This document shows, piece after piece, positions 27,775-35,500 of a DNA stretch of 64,000 nucleotides (position 1 is the stretch's first letter; each line of letters begins with the position of its first letter). This DNA is from Mesopusillimonas faecipullorum (GTDB lineage: Bacteria; Pseudomonadota; Gammaproteobacteria; Burkholderiales; Burkholderiaceae_B): contig NZ_JACDXW010000005.1 of assembly GCF_020539505.1 (NCBI RefSeq), forward strand, positions 124,001-188,000, given 5' to 3'. The translations under genes and the position numbers were made by a program. Under the pieces are notes generated by a model. The model made no database searches, was not told the origin of the DNA, and was given only the letters and a program-made list of their open reading frames with translations.

Positions 27775-29862
27775 TTAGAAGTCCAGCCTGACCCCCAATG
27801 TGACGCGACGGCCTGGCAGTGGCGCCGTTGTTGCCAGGAAGGAGGCATGATTCATCGCACGCTGATCGAACAGATTGGTGGCACGCAAATACACCATGTA
27901 GTCGGTGCCGCCTTCCAGGCTGCCCAGATAGGAAACCCCCAGGTTCATCATGTTGTAGCCCGGCGTTTCTTGCTCGTAAGCGGCAATGCGTTCTTGGCGA
28001 AACACCCGATAAAGCTCGATATCGGCGGCCCAGCGTTGCCATGTGTACTTGCCACGCAAACCGGCCCTGCCTGCTGGTATGCGGGGCAGATTGCCTTCGC
28101 CGCCGGTCAGTTTGCCGCGCACCATGTCACCAAACACGCCCAGCGTCAGGTTGCGATTGAAAGCGTAGTCCAGTTGCCCTTCCAAGCCGGTGAACTGCGC
28201 GTCGTGCTGGCGGTAGTCGATCAGGCGAAAATCTTCAAACTGATCCACGGTTTGAGCGTAAATGTAACTCTTGACGCGATTGTGGAAGACCCCGACTGAG
28301 AACGTCAGGTCACCCGCATGCTTGCGTAGGGTTAGGTCAACGTTGTTGGAAGTTTCCTTGCCCAGATTGGGGTCGCCGCGTTCGTAGGTGTTGGTGGCCA
28401 AATGCACGCCATTGGCATAAAGTTCTTGCGCATTGGGCAAACGATGCGAATGCGAGAGCGACAAAGACAAAGAATGGGCCGGCGTCAGATTCCAGATGGC
28501 TGCGCCCGAGAAAGAGTAAGCGCTGAAATCCGCCTTGGGCTGGCCGTTCTCCGGGTTCACGGATTTCCAGTCGTGACGAGCCCCCAGTTCAAAACGCCAG
28601 TCCTCGTTCAACTGATAGGTTTCCAGCAAGAAGATGCCCGTGCTTTGCGTACGTGTTTTGGGCAAAAAGGCTTCTACGCCCACGGCGCTCAAGTCGCTAC
28701 GCGCTACCTGCAGGCCCGCCACGCCGCGCCAGTTTCCCCAGCGCTCGTGCTCAGCCTCCAGGCGCATGTCGTAACCACGATTCTTGAAGGTGGTGCCGAC
28801 TTCTCCGGCCTCGATCTCGTCATGACGATAATCCGTCCAGCCGCCGCGCAAACGGACGCGTTCTATGCCGGCAACAGGCTGGCGATACTCCCCCCTGATG
28901 TCGACTCGCTTGCTACGCGCCTCTACCCATGGCACGCCGTGTTCATCGTGAGCATGGTCATGGCCATGCCCATGATCGTCGTGACCCCCATGATCATCGT
29001 GGTCGTCGTGACCATGGTCGTGATCGTCGTGGCCGGAGCAATGCAAGTGACTGCCGTGAGGATGGCAGCCCTCGTAGTCATGCGTATGACCTGGTAAGCC
29101 GTATTTACGGTCGGTTTGGGTATAGGCCACCCCCAGGAAACCGCGACTGCCCACCCAGGAAAGCCCCAGGCTGCCGCGTGAGGTGTCTTCATAAGAGCCG
29201 GCCAAACGCGAAGTGCTCCAGTCGGGCACGCGGTAGTCGTCGGAGCGACGCTTCAAGCCTTCGATATGCACCGCAAAGTTGCCCTCACCGGCCGTCAAGG
29301 CAAAAGCACCCTCACGCGTGTTGCTGCCCGTAGTGCCGCGCAAATCAACGCTGCCCTGGTAACCCTGTTCGGGCACTTGCGTGGGGATTTTGTCGTCGAT
29401 AACGTTAACGACACCCCCTATGGCGCCCCCGCCGTAAAGCAGCGTTGCCGGGCCGCGCAGCACTTCCAGCCTTTGCGTCAGCATGGGCTCGACATCAACG
29501 GCGTGATCCGGCGAAATGGCCGAAGCGTCCATGACCTCGGAGCCATCAGTCAACGTCAGCACCCTGGGGGAAGTCTGACCGCGCACCACGGGACGGCTGG
29601 CACCACCGCCGAAGGTGTCGGCATGAACCCCCGTCAAGCCATTCAAGGTGTCGCCCAGCGTGCCTTGGCGCCGCATGATGAGCGCATCACCCGCCAGAAC
29701 CTCAGCCGGCGCGCTCATGCCTTCGACACTTTGCCCGAAAGGGTCTGCCGAGACGGTCACCGACTCCAGTTGTTCGATCCGCGCAAGCGGCGTTTGCGCC
29801 TGCGAAAGTGCGGCATACGTCATGCCTACGGCCAAGGCCAGCGGCCGAATGACTGGTTTCAT
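27775..29862 (-). CDS. znuD: TonB-dependent outer-membrane receptor, ZnuD-like zinc importer
   Basis: 695 residues with a signal peptide ending ALSQAQ, a plug domain (from about residue 35) and a 22-strand-type barrel ending in the aromatic terminus VRLDF. A barrel loop (codons about 28,935-29,095) carries about 19 histidines in 50 residues with interspersed Asp, plus two Cys, the hallmark of the ZnuD zinc receptor of Neisseria. A perfect Zur-type dyad lies 64 bases upstream. Together these strongly suggest zinc uptake under zinc limitation, with TonB-ExbBD encoded elsewhere. The loop could also admit nickel or cobalt. Confidence 0.88.
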   Translation of the reverse strand: MKPVIRPLALAVGMTYAALSQAQTPLARIEQLESVTVSADPFGQSVEGMSAPAEVLAGDALIMRRQGTLGDTLNGLTGVHADTFGGGASRPVVRGQTSPRVLTLTDGSEVMDASAISPDHAVDVEPMLTQRLEVLRGPATLLYGGGAIGGVVNVIDDKIPTQVPEQGYQGSVDLRGTTGSNTREGAFALTAGEGNFAVHIEGLKRRSDDYRVPDWSTSRLAGSYEDTSRGSLGLSWVGSRGFLGVAYTQTDRKYGLPGHTHDYEGCHPHGSHLHCSGHDDHDHGHDDHDDHGGHDDHGHGHDHAHDEHGVPWVEARSKRVDIRGEYRQPVAGIERVRLRGGWTDYRHDEIEAGEVGTTFKNRGYDMRLEAEHERWGNWRGVAGLQVARSDLSAVGVEAFLPKTRTQSTGIFLLETYQLNEDWRFELGARHDWKSVNPENGQPKADFSAYSFSGAAIWNLTPAHSLSLSLSHSHRLPNAQELYANGVHLATNTYERGDPNLGKETSNNVDLTLRKHAGDLTFSVGVFHNRVKSYIYAQTVDQFEDFRLIDYRQHDAQFTGLEGQLDYAFNRNLTLGVFGDMVRGKLTGGEGNLPRIPAGRAGLRGKYTWQRWAADIELYRVFRQERIAAYEQETPGYNMMNLGVSYLGSLEGGTDYMVYLRATNLFDQRAMNHASFLATTAPLPGRRVTLGVRLDF

Positions 29863-29925
29863 CTGTGCTTCCCCAATTGCTGATCAACGGCGACAGCCAT
29901 GCAAGCATCGCCCCAAAAATAGGAA

Positions 29926-29940
29926 TGTTATAACATAACA
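29926..29940. promoter_or_regulatory. Zur-box-like operator of the zinc receptor
   Basis: TGTTATAACATAACA has perfectly mirrored TGTTAT/ATAACA arms with a 3-base centre, as in the proteobacterial Zur consensus (ATGTTATAxTATAACAT). It lies 64 bases upstream of the receptor start and 38 bases from the end of vanR. Confidence 0.8.
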
Positions 29941-29978
29941 AATAAAGGAAGCAAGCCTGGGTTTCCGCAACCCTGCCT

Positions 29979-30650
29979 TCAGTCGGCTCTATGAAGGGCT
30001 TGGCTTTGCTCTTGGGTATGCGCGTGCTCGCGAAACAAAAACTCGGCACGTTCGGGCTGCCTTTGTTCTATGGCCTGCACGATATTGTGATGTTGCCCAT
30101 GCGCATAAAACAGCAGATCGAACATGCGGTCTTTGCTGCTGGTAGAGAAAGCAATGCTTAAGGGCGCGGTAAAGGGCACGATATTGCAACGCTCTATCAG
30201 GGAAGCCAGCAGGGGGCTGTCCGCCGCATCGATAATCAGCCTATGAAAGCGTTCGTTCATTTGCGCATAACGAGATTCGGCATCTTTATTCAGGGTGCGT
30301 TGTGCAAAGATGGCATCGCCTTCTTGCAGGCACTGCTTCAGCGCTTCCAGCAATTCGTCAGAAACACCGCGTGCCGCCAGCGTGCGTGCCGCCACCCCTT
30401 CGAGCAGGGCACGCAACTGCAAGGCCTCCAGGGTTTGCTCTAGCGTAAACGCACGCACCGCATAGCCGCGCTTGCCTGCGGGCACCAGCAAGCCCTCTTG
30501 CGCCAAGGCCGGTAAGGCTTGTCGTATGGGTGTGCGCGAAACGCCCAGGCGGGTGGCCAATTCAGTTTCGGGCATGCGCTCACCCGGCCGTAATTGGCCC
30601 TGCAAAATCATTTCCCTTAGCTGAACGATGACGGTGGTCTGCTGACTCAT
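29979..30650 (-). CDS. vanR: GntR family regulator, VanR-like (FadR/FCD type)
   Basis: 223 residues. The winged helix is at residues about 5-70 (LRPGERMPETELATRLGVSRTPIRQAL), followed by an all-helical FCD effector domain with a metal-binding set of histidines (MNERFHRLI, and HGQHHN near 185). It is divergent from the vanBA-like genes, and the 295-base gap contains two ATTGGATCC-type sites matching the known VanR operator, so it likely represses the demethylase genes until vanillate binds. Confidence 0.85.
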   Translation of the reverse strand: MSQQTTVIVQLREMILQGQLRPGERMPETELATRLGVSRTPIRQALPALAQEGLLVPAGKRGYAVRAFTLEQTLEALQLRALLEGVAARTLAARGVSDELLEALKQCLQEGDAIFAQRTLNKDAESRYAQMNERFHRLIIDAADSPLLASLIERCNIVPFTAPLSIAFSTSSKDRMFDLLFYAHGQHHNIVQAIEQRQPERAEFLFREHAHTQEQSQALHRAD

Positions 30651-30808
30651 AAGCGGCTGTCTGAATGTCGTCGCAAGTGTAGCCTAGGTGTCATTGCTGA
30701 CAATCTGGATCCGCGCCTGCTGCGCAGGTCGAAATAATGGGATAAACACAATCACATGCCCCTGAACAGGGCTGATCGACTAGGACAAACCCGCACAAAA
30801 GCAGCAAA

Positions 30809-30820
30809 ATTGGATCCCAT
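30809..30820. promoter_or_regulatory. VanR-type operator 1
   Basis: ATTGGATCCCAT differs at two positions from the Caulobacter VanR operator ATTGGATCCAAT. It lies 126 bases before the vanB start and 52 bases (five helical turns) from operator 2. A third TGGATCC core occurs at 30706-30712, close to the vanR start. Confidence 0.7.
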
Positions 30821-30860
30821 AATGCCTTTCAAAGGCTTTATTTTCGCAAAATAACCAATT

Positions 30861-30872
30861 TTTGGATCCCAA
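30861..30872. promoter_or_regulatory. VanR-type operator 2
   Basis: TTTGGATCCCAA contains the TTGGATCC core of the VanR operator and is followed by TTTT. It is in the AT-rich stretch just upstream of the vanB start region, well placed to block transcription. Confidence 0.7.
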
Positions 30873-30945
30873 TTTTAGATTTTTCAGGTATTCTGTCATT
30901 TCCAAATGCCTCAGGTCCGACTGCGCCTTCTGCGCCCCCCCATTC

Positions 30946-31926
30946 ATGCAACACAGTAAATTCGACGTTGAAGTCGCCGGTATACGGCAGCTGACACCGC
31001 GCATTCGGGAATACCTGCTGCGCGCCTGTAACGGCGCCGTGCTGCCCGACTACCAGCCTGGTGCACATATCGAGCTGCATACGGTTTCCGCCGACACTGG
31101 CCCTATCGTTCGTCACTATTCGCTTATAGGCGGTACCGGCACCTGGGACGACACCCCCGACACCTACCGCATTGCCGTGCAACGCGAGAACCGTCAACGT
31201 GGCTCGGCCCATATTCACGATACTTTCGTCATCGGTACACGTTTACAGATCTCCGCCCCCAAGAACCATTTCTTGCTCGACAGGCGCAATCACAAAACCT
31301 TGCTGATCGCAGGTGGCATAGGCATTACGCCTATTTACGCCATGTTGCGCAGTGTGGTCAGGCGCAACAAACCCTTCGAGATGGTGTATGCCGGGCGCAC
31401 AGCACAAGACATGGCCTATGCTCAAGACGTGCTGCGCTTGGGGGGCTCCTGTACGCGCTTGCATCTCAGCGGCCCCGACGACAGCAATCAGCTTGATCTT
31501 CGCAATCTGTTGGGCGCGCAGCCCCATGATGCCCACATATACGTCTGTGGCCCGGGCGGTCTGATCAAAGCCGTCATTGCCACGGCTGAAAGCCTGGGCA
31601 TAGACCCTATGCGCGTGCATTATGAATTGTTCTCGTCCGGCCCCAGCACCGACGACGCGGCATTCGACGTCGAACTTCGCGCCTCGGGGCGTCAAGTGCG
31701 CGTTGGCCGCGACACCAGTATTCTCGAAGCCCTGGACGCCGCAGGCATCCCCATGATGGCTGATTGCCGTCGTGGCGAATGCGGTCTGTGCCCCGTCAAG
31801 GTCATCGACACCGACGGCGAGCTTGTTCATCGCGATCGTTACCTTGACGACGAAGACCGCGCCGCCGGCCAACTTTGCATTTGCGTATCCCGAACGACCG
31901 GCTCCCGCCTGGTCATAGACGCTTGA
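30946..31926 (+). CDS. vanB: Vanillate O-demethylase reductase subunit (FMN/2Fe-2S)
   Basis: 326 residues from the ATG at 30946; the open frame to 30862 would cover operator 2. A phthalate-dioxygenase-reductase-type protein: an FMN-binding beta-barrel with RHYSLIG, an NAD domain with LIAGGIGITPIYAM, and a C-terminal plant-type 2Fe-2S cluster CRRGECGLCPVKV with a later Cys. It passes electrons from NADH to the Rieske oxygenase encoded 26 bases downstream. Gene order B-A is reversed relative to the common vanAB. Confidence 0.88.
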   Translation: MQHSKFDVEVAGIRQLTPRIREYLLRACNGAVLPDYQPGAHIELHTVSADTGPIVRHYSLIGGTGTWDDTPDTYRIAVQRENRQRGSAHIHDTFVIGTRLQISAPKNHFLLDRRNHKTLLIAGGIGITPIYAMLRSVVRRNKPFEMVYAGRTAQDMAYAQDVLRLGGSCTRLHLSGPDDSNQLDLRNLLGAQPHDAHIYVCGPGGLIKAVIATAESLGIDPMRVHYELFSSGPSTDDAAFDVELRASGRQVRVGRDTSILEALDAAGIPMMADCRRGECGLCPVKVIDTDGELVHRDRYLDDEDRAAGQLCICVSRTTGSRLVIDA

Positions 31927-31952
31927 CGTTCCCCCTTGAACGGAGACACACC

Positions 31953-33062
31953 ATGAGCCAAACCGAAGCCGATTTCAATTTTCAACCCGGCGCCTATGCC
32001 GACGAAAGCACACCCCTGGTACGCAATGCCTGGTATGTGGCCGGCCTAAGCACCGAAATTTCACGCGACATTATCAGCCGACGCTTGCTGGGTGTAGACG
32101 TCGCCCTGTATCGCACCCTGGCAGGCGAGCCTGTTGCCGTGCGCAATCGCTGCCCGCACCGCTCCTTCCCGCTGGCCATGGGCAAGCTCGAAGGCGATAT
32201 CCTGGTCTGTGGCTATCACGGCATGCAATTCGACCCCGCCGGTCGTTGCGTGAACATGCCTTCCATGCCCATCGTGCCCGCCAATGCCAACGTGCGTAGC
32301 TTTCCTGTAGTCGAACGCGCACCCTTGGTTTGGATCTGGATGGGTCACCCCGATAAGGCCGACGAAAGCCTGATCCCCGACACGCATTGGCTAAGCGATA
32401 CCGACACCTGGAAAAGCGTTACGGGCACGCTGCCCATGAATGCCGATTACGTGTCCATGCACGAGAACCTGCTAGACCAAACCCACTTCCCCTTCCTGCA
32501 TCCGGGCACCGTGGGTACGCCCGAATACGCGCGCTCCAAGCTTGATGCCCGCCGCGAAGGCAATAGCGTGATGCTGGATCGCGTGCTGAAAAACTCAGCC
32601 CCTCCCGGCATCTACGGCATTCCCGCAGGCATCATGCACAAGAAGGTAGACCGCTATTCGGACGCAGCCTATGTTTCGCCCGCCATGCACCGCGCCTTTG
32701 CCAAAATCATCGACCACAGCCCCGACGCGGGTAAGCCTTCGGTGTATCGCTTCAACATCACCCATTTGATTACGCCTGAAAACAACGGCCGTATTCATTA
32801 CTGGTGGTTCAACTCGCGCGACTTCGCTCACGAAGACGCCGAGATCGACAAATTCATGTTCGAGGCTTCGACCAAGGCTTACACCGAAGACGTGGACGCG
32901 CTTGAAGCTATCCTCAAGGTTGTTCAGAGCGACGTCGAACCCCAGTTCGATTTGAACTTTGGCCCCGATAAGCCAGGCCTGATGATGCGCGCCATTCTTT
33001 ACGAAATGGCAGCCGCCGAAGCCGGCTACCTGCTTACCGCTGCACAAGCTCAACCCGCTTAA
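31953..33062 (+). CDS. vanA: Vanillate O-demethylase oxygenase subunit (Rieske)
   Basis: 370 residues from the ATG at 31953, preceded by CGGAGA. The Rieske site is NRCPHRSFPL with CGYHGMQFD, and the iron site is HENLLDQTHFPFLH, the VanA-type pattern. It hydroxylates the methoxy carbon of vanillate, giving protocatechuate and formaldehyde. The neighbouring VanR-like regulator, VanR-type operators and the formaldehyde dehydrogenase downstream all agree with a methoxyaromatic substrate; syringate or a related acid remains possible. Confidence 0.87.
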   Translation: MSQTEADFNFQPGAYADESTPLVRNAWYVAGLSTEISRDIISRRLLGVDVALYRTLAGEPVAVRNRCPHRSFPLAMGKLEGDILVCGYHGMQFDPAGRCVNMPSMPIVPANANVRSFPVVERAPLVWIWMGHPDKADESLIPDTHWLSDTDTWKSVTGTLPMNADYVSMHENLLDQTHFPFLHPGTVGTPEYARSKLDARREGNSVMLDRVLKNSAPPGIYGIPAGIMHKKVDRYSDAAYVSPAMHRAFAKIIDHSPDAGKPSVYRFNITHLITPENNGRIHYWWFNSRDFAHEDAEIDKFMFEASTKAYTEDVDALEAILKVVQSDVEPQFDLNFGPDKPGLMMRAILYEMAAAEAGYLLTAAQAQPA

Positions 33063-33096
33063 AAAATTTCACGCTTGTCTTCACGCGCCCGGCATT

Positions 33097-33118
33097 GTTC
33101 AGTACACTCATCCTGAAC
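33097..33118. promoter_or_regulatory. Dyad GTTCAG-N10-CTGAAC before fdhA
   Basis: Perfect 6-bp half-sites (33097-33102 and 33113-33118) lie in the 156-base gap after vanA, with a further small hairpin at 33126-33141 (GCCGGG-CAAA-CCCGGC). It could be a regulator site for fdhA or part of a weak processing/termination structure after vanA. No T-tract follows. Confidence 0.35.
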
Positions 33119-33218
33119 CATTCATGCCGGGCAAACCCGGCAAATACATAAGCATAAATTCCCAGAGCCGGGCTTCGCCATACGCCCGGTTCGTCCACCC
33201 TCAAGCAGGAGGAGACTC

Positions 33219-34412
33219 ATGGCCACTAATCGCGGCGTCGCCTATGTAGGCCCCGGCATAGTCGAAGTGCAATCCATTCCTTTCCCGGAACTGGTTGCTC
33301 CCAACGGCAAGCCGGCCCATCACGGCGTCATTCTGAAAGTTTTGTCTACCAATATCTGCGGCTCCGACCAACACATGGTGCGTGGCCGTACCACCGCGCC
33401 TACCGGCCTGATCCTGGGCCATGAAATCACTGGCGAGGTTCTCGAAGCCGGTCGCGACGTCGAATTCCTGAAAAAGGGCGATATCGTTTCGGTGCCTTTT
33501 AACGTGGCTTGCGGCCGCTGCCGCACCTGCAAAGAGCAAGACACCGGCGTGTGCCTTAGCGTCAACCCCTCGCGCGCAGGCGGCGCTTACGGCTACGTTG
33601 ACATGGGTGGCTGGATAGGCGGCCAGGCGGAATACGTCATGGTGCCCTATGCCGACTTCAACCTGCTCAAGTTCCCCGACCGCGACCAAGCCTTGGCCAA
33701 GATCCGCGACCTGACTTGCCTGTCCGACATTCTGCCCACCGGCTTTCACGGCGCCGTTACCGCAGGCGTAGGCCCTGGCAGCACGGTGTATGTTGCCGGT
33801 GCCGGCCCCGTGGGCTTGGCTGCCGCAGCCTCGGCCCGCCTGCTGGGCGCTGCCGTGGTCATCGTGGGCGATCTCAACCCCTTGCGTTTGGCTCATGCCA
33901 AGAGCGTAGGTTTTGAAGTCGTGGACGTCTCCAGCGATACCCCGCTGGGCGAACAGATTGCCGCCATTCTGGGCACGCCCGAAGTCGACTGCGCCATTGA
34001 CGCGGTCGGTTTCGAAGCCCGTGGCCATGGTCACTCAGGCTCGCAGGTCGAAGCGCCCGCCACCGTCTTGAACTCGCTCATGGACATCACTCGCGTGGCC
34101 GGCAAAATCGGCATCCCCGGCTTGTACGTCACCGAAGATCCAGGCGCAAGCGATAAAGCGGCTCAGCATGGTTCGCTCAGCGTACGCTTCGGTCTGGGCT
34201 GGGCCAAGTCGCACAGCTTCTTCACGGGGCAAACCCCTGTCATGAAGTACAACCGTGCGCTCATGCAAGCCATTCTGTGGGACCGCATCAATATCGCTGA
34301 CGTGGTCGGTGTTGAAGTCATCTCCCTGGACGACGCCCCACGCGGCTACGCCGACTTCGATCAAGGCGCCCCCAAGAAGTTCGTGATCGACCCGCACAGC
34401 CAACTGCGCTGA
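33219..34412 (+). CDS. fdhA: Glutathione-independent formaldehyde dehydrogenase
   Basis: 397 residues, a zinc-dependent long-chain alcohol-dehydrogenase-family enzyme like the 398-residue Pseudomonas putida formaldehyde dehydrogenase. Catalytic zinc ligands are in NICGSDQHMVRG (Cys), LGHEITGEV (His, Glu) and the structural zinc lobe CGRCRTCKEQDTGVC. The NAD site is VAGAGPVGLAAA. It oxidises formaldehyde to formate with a tightly held NAD. Its place right after vanBA is well explained by detoxifying the formaldehyde released by demethylation. GGAGGAG precedes the ATG, and a strong terminator follows. Confidence 0.92.
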   Translation: MATNRGVAYVGPGIVEVQSIPFPELVAPNGKPAHHGVILKVLSTNICGSDQHMVRGRTTAPTGLILGHEITGEVLEAGRDVEFLKKGDIVSVPFNVACGRCRTCKEQDTGVCLSVNPSRAGGAYGYVDMGGWIGGQAEYVMVPYADFNLLKFPDRDQALAKIRDLTCLSDILPTGFHGAVTAGVGPGSTVYVAGAGPVGLAAAASARLLGAAVVIVGDLNPLRLAHAKSVGFEVVDVSSDTPLGEQIAAILGTPEVDCAIDAVGFEARGHGHSGSQVEAPATVLNSLMDITRVAGKIGIPGLYVTEDPGASDKAAQHGSLSVRFGLGWAKSHSFFTGQTPVMKYNRALMQAILWDRINIADVVGVEVISLDDAPRGYADFDQGAPKKFVIDPHSQLR

Positions 34413-34448
34413 TCCGGGTAGATTCCCAAACGGAATCTTCACAGCAGC

Positions 34449-34483
34449 AACCCCGCATGGCCGAAAGGCCTGCGGGGTTTTTT
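34449..34483 (+). terminator. Rho-independent terminator of fdhA
   Basis: AACCCCGCATGGCC pairs with GGCCTGCGGGGTT around a GAAA tetraloop, followed by a run of T (34478-34483). It ends the van-fdhA unit. Confidence 0.9.
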
Positions 34484-34519
34484 AGTTCTTGAAAGGAAGC
34501 TCGCCAAACGGGGCGATGC

Positions 34520-35090
34520 TTATACCTGGACAGCGCTGCCGCACTCAGGCAGCACGCGCAAAGGAATTTTCTGCTTGTCCATCCATGCCTGCAAACGGGC
34601 AGCGCCAGGCGCCGGCTGTTGTTCCTGACGCATGGGCTGCACATAGCCGGCCCACATCAGCATATTCAATGTTTGCAGGAGCAAACCTGGCTCTTGCTTG
34701 AACAGAGGTAGGCGATGCAGCTCGGCAAAGGTCTGATTGCCAGCTTTCAGCTGGCTAATCAAAAGCGCAAAGATTTCCGCAGGGCCGGGGATGCCGCCTA
34801 TGGGCGTATCGAACTCGATAGCCCCCGGCGCCGGCAAGGTGGCCAACACTGTGAAAACCACCTTGTTCAACACTTGCAGGTGCGTCTCGGGGTCGAGCGT
34901 ACGCGGTTGCTTCTGAAAAACATCCACGCGCTGGTTTTGGTTACGCGCAACGTCTCTGAGGGTTTCTTTAAGCCTCCTGCTAGGCGCCTTGGCCAGCAGC
35001 CCTTGTACATTGCTCGGAATCGACAACGCGTCCATATTCTCTAGGCAATTGGCGCTGCCTATATAGCTAACACCCGCCTGCAAGCCCTTG
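34520..35090 (-). pseudogene. C-terminal fragment of a methyltransferase with regulatory domain
   Basis: The leftward frame ending at 34520 encodes a segment (YIGSANCLENMDALSIP, LKETLRDVARNQNQRVDVF, HRLPLF) like the C-terminal regulatory region of class I SAM methyltransferases that are normally about 500 residues long. The whole N-terminal methyltransferase domain is missing. The frame continues upstream to 35245, but that part is not protein-like and overlaps another reading frame coding a signal peptide. I read this as the surviving 3' end of a gene cut by a deletion at about 35,090. Family assignment is from memory of the domain, hence moderate confidence. Confidence 0.6.
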
Positions 35091-35168
35091 CGCATGAGCG
35101 GAAGAGGCTGCCATGCTCGCCAAAATGACGACGCGAGCAAAGTGATGCAACTTAAAGATGGGGGCCAT
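35067..35168 (-). pseudogene. Orphan signal peptide, 5' remnant of an exported-protein gene
   Basis: A 33-codon frame from the ATG at 35168 encodes a basic start, a hydrophobic core and an AHA cleavage site (FARVVILASMAASSAHA), then stops after a few residues as it runs out of frame into the methyltransferase fragment. A CGGAG sits 8 bases before the ATG. It looks like the start of a periplasmic-protein gene fused by deletion to an unrelated gene. It might still yield a small secreted peptide. Confidence 0.5.
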
Positions 35169-35198
35169 GCTGCAACTCCGATGATAATTTGAGATCTA

Positions 35199-35237
35199 TA
35201 AAAACAAAGCCACCAAAGACTTCCCGTCCTTGGTGGC
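35199..35237 (-). terminator. Leftward terminator-like hairpin with no gene upstream
   Basis: GCCACCAA (35209-35216) pairs with TTGGTGGC (35230-35237). On the minus strand it is followed by TTTGTTTTTA. Going leftward, no gene precedes it, since the amidase on the other side is rightward. It could be an attenuator in the leader of the orphan signal-peptide gene or a leftover terminator. Confidence 0.6.
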
Positions 35238-35500
35238 ACCAACACGAAATAGCTGACAATTAACTAACGGTGAGCTCTATCAATAACAAGAATGATTTTC
35301 AATTGTGCGTTCATGATCTCGCTCAAGCTTTTCTAGTTTGCGGCTTTTTCACAACACTTTTACCTTGATAAAAAGACTAAGGGTTAACACTGCTTTCGTG
35401 GCTGAGGTTCTCCGTTGGACCAATCATCGTGGTAATACTCAAAGCTTCCCCGGAGCCTAGTCCTGGCTCTCGGTTAGCTCGTTAACAAGGAGTGTTTTCC
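35238..35500. other. AT-rich gap before the amidase
   Basis: No coding frame is convincing. The first 150 bases are AT-rich (TAACTAACGGTGAGC, TTACCTTGATAAAAAG), unlike the surroundings, and probably contain the amidase promoter. CTAGTCCTGGCTCTCGG and AACAAGGAG follow; the last is the amidase ribosome site. The base composition also fits a remnant of inserted DNA next to the truncated genes on its left. Confidence 0.4.

Noticed and set aside
27533-28042. Leftward 169-codon frame between the receptor and dinB
   Set aside because: It spans the ends of two firmly identified genes in another frame and shows no domain.
28402-29097. Open frame of 231 codons opposite the zinc receptor, with a hydrophobic Met/Val-rich end
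   Set aside because: The Met/Val run is the antisense reading of the receptor's His/Asp-rich codons; there is no ribosome site or family signature.
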